From Methanobacterium sp. (lineage in GTDB: Archaea > Methanobacteriota > Methanobacteria > Methanobacteriales > Methanobacteriaceae), in NCBI GenBank assembly GCA_009712615.1, contig WASR01000023.1, positions 1 through 6,011 of the forward strand: a DNA stretch of 6,011 bases, written 5' to 3'. The translations under genes and the position numbers were made by a program. Positions 5,820-6,011 of this stretch are shown piece by piece (positions within the stretch are counted from its first letter, which is position 1; every line of letters starts with the position of its first letter). Below the pieces are notes generated by a model, which was given only the letters and a program-made list of their open reading frames with translations, was not told the DNA's origin and did no database searches.

Positions 5820-5846
5820 TAGTTAATATGTTTAATATAGTTATTA
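5820..5846. repeat. Near-perfect direct repeat around the nikR promoter
   Basis: TAGTTAATA (5820-5828) and TAGTTATTA (5838-5846) match at eight of nine bases, 18 bp apart, and flank the TATA-like box. They could be paired autoregulatory sites. In such AT-rich DNA a chance match is quite possible. Confidence 0.2.
5832..5839 (-). promoter_or_regulatory. TATA-like box for the nikR gene
   Basis: TATATTAA on the minus strand is centred about 27 nt upstream of the ATG at 5808. The transcript should therefore begin at or next to the start codon. Together with the missing Shine-Dalgarno this suggests a leaderless mRNA. Confidence 0.45.
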
Positions 5847-5877
5847 GTATTATTTATTTTGAATCCTCAATTGAAAT

Positions 5878-5890
5878 TAAATTTTATACC
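5878..5890 (+). promoter_or_regulatory. Possible plus-strand promoter pointing out of the window
   Basis: TAAATTTTATACC has the A-rich BRE followed by TTTATA layout of methanogen promoters, predicting a start near 5910. No gene follows before the window ends, so it would serve a gene beyond 6011 or a small RNA. The remaining 5891-6011 is very AT-rich without a credible reading frame. Confidence 0.3.
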
Positions 5891-6011
5891 CCGCATTTAT
5901 CACTGATCTGGCAGTGTTTTTTGAAGATTTTATTTCAATTCAGAATTTTAATAATGTTTTATAAATTATTTGCTAAAAATTATTAAGATTAGTTTTAAAT
6001 ATTAATAAACC

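Noticed and set aside
5792..5986. 64-codon plus-strand open frame rich in Ile and Phe
   Set aside because: It starts inside nikR on the opposite strand and runs through very AT-rich promoter DNA. The hydrophobic composition follows from base composition and it has no clear Shine-Dalgarno.
5943..6011. Short AT-only inverted repeats such as AATAAT/ATTATT
   Set aside because: Expected by chance in DNA this AT-rich.
1..6011. CRISPR array, tRNA, rRNA, insertion sequence or prophage signals
   Set aside because: No regularly spaced long repeats, no tRNA-like cloverleaf, no transposase or integrase motifs, and no target-site duplications were seen.

Overview
The window is AT-rich and looks like chromosomal DNA of a methanogenic archaeon, most likely of the Methanobacterium lineage. 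The grounds are archaeal-style TATA-like boxes, GG-rich Shine-Dalgarno sites ahead of TTG starts, short T-runs instead of hairpin terminators, a NikR nickel regulator, and protein families common in these organisms. The lineage is inferred from gene content and composition, not from a marker gene.

Layout: positions 1-255 hold the first 85 codons of a minus-strand membrane protein that runs off the left edge. Position 256 to about 500 is a divergent intergenic region with a perfect 12-bp palindrome. A soluble metallo-beta-lactamase-fold hydrolase follows at 501-1226 (+). A 200-bp gap then carries two good inverted repeats, followed by a YdjM/DUF457-type membrane-bound metal-dependent hydrolase at 1445-2386 (+) with a large, probably external, sequon-rich tail. 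Convergent to it is a HEAT-repeat protein at 2419-3246 (-).

Divergent from the HEAT gene is a two-gene unit: a MarR-family regulator (3436-3894) and, 46 bp downstream, a 14-helix DHA2-type MFS exporter (3941-5326). This is a classic layout for a self-regulated, ligand-inducible efflux operon. A short inverted repeat near the expected transcription start may be the MarR operator. Convergent to the exporter is a NikR-family regulator (5425-5808, minus) with all four high-affinity nickel ligands at exact family spacing. No nickel transporter or nickel enzyme lies inside the window. The last 200 bp are very AT-rich and contain the NikR promoter plus a possible plus-strand promoter pointing out of the window.

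I see no CRISPR array, rRNA, tRNA, insertion sequence or phage gene, and nothing that clearly amounts to a new multi-gene system. The most useful leads are the 11-bp inverted repeat at 1329-1373, the NikR with an intact metal site but an altered DNA-contact strand, the sequon cluster in the DUF457 protein, and the candidate MarR operator.
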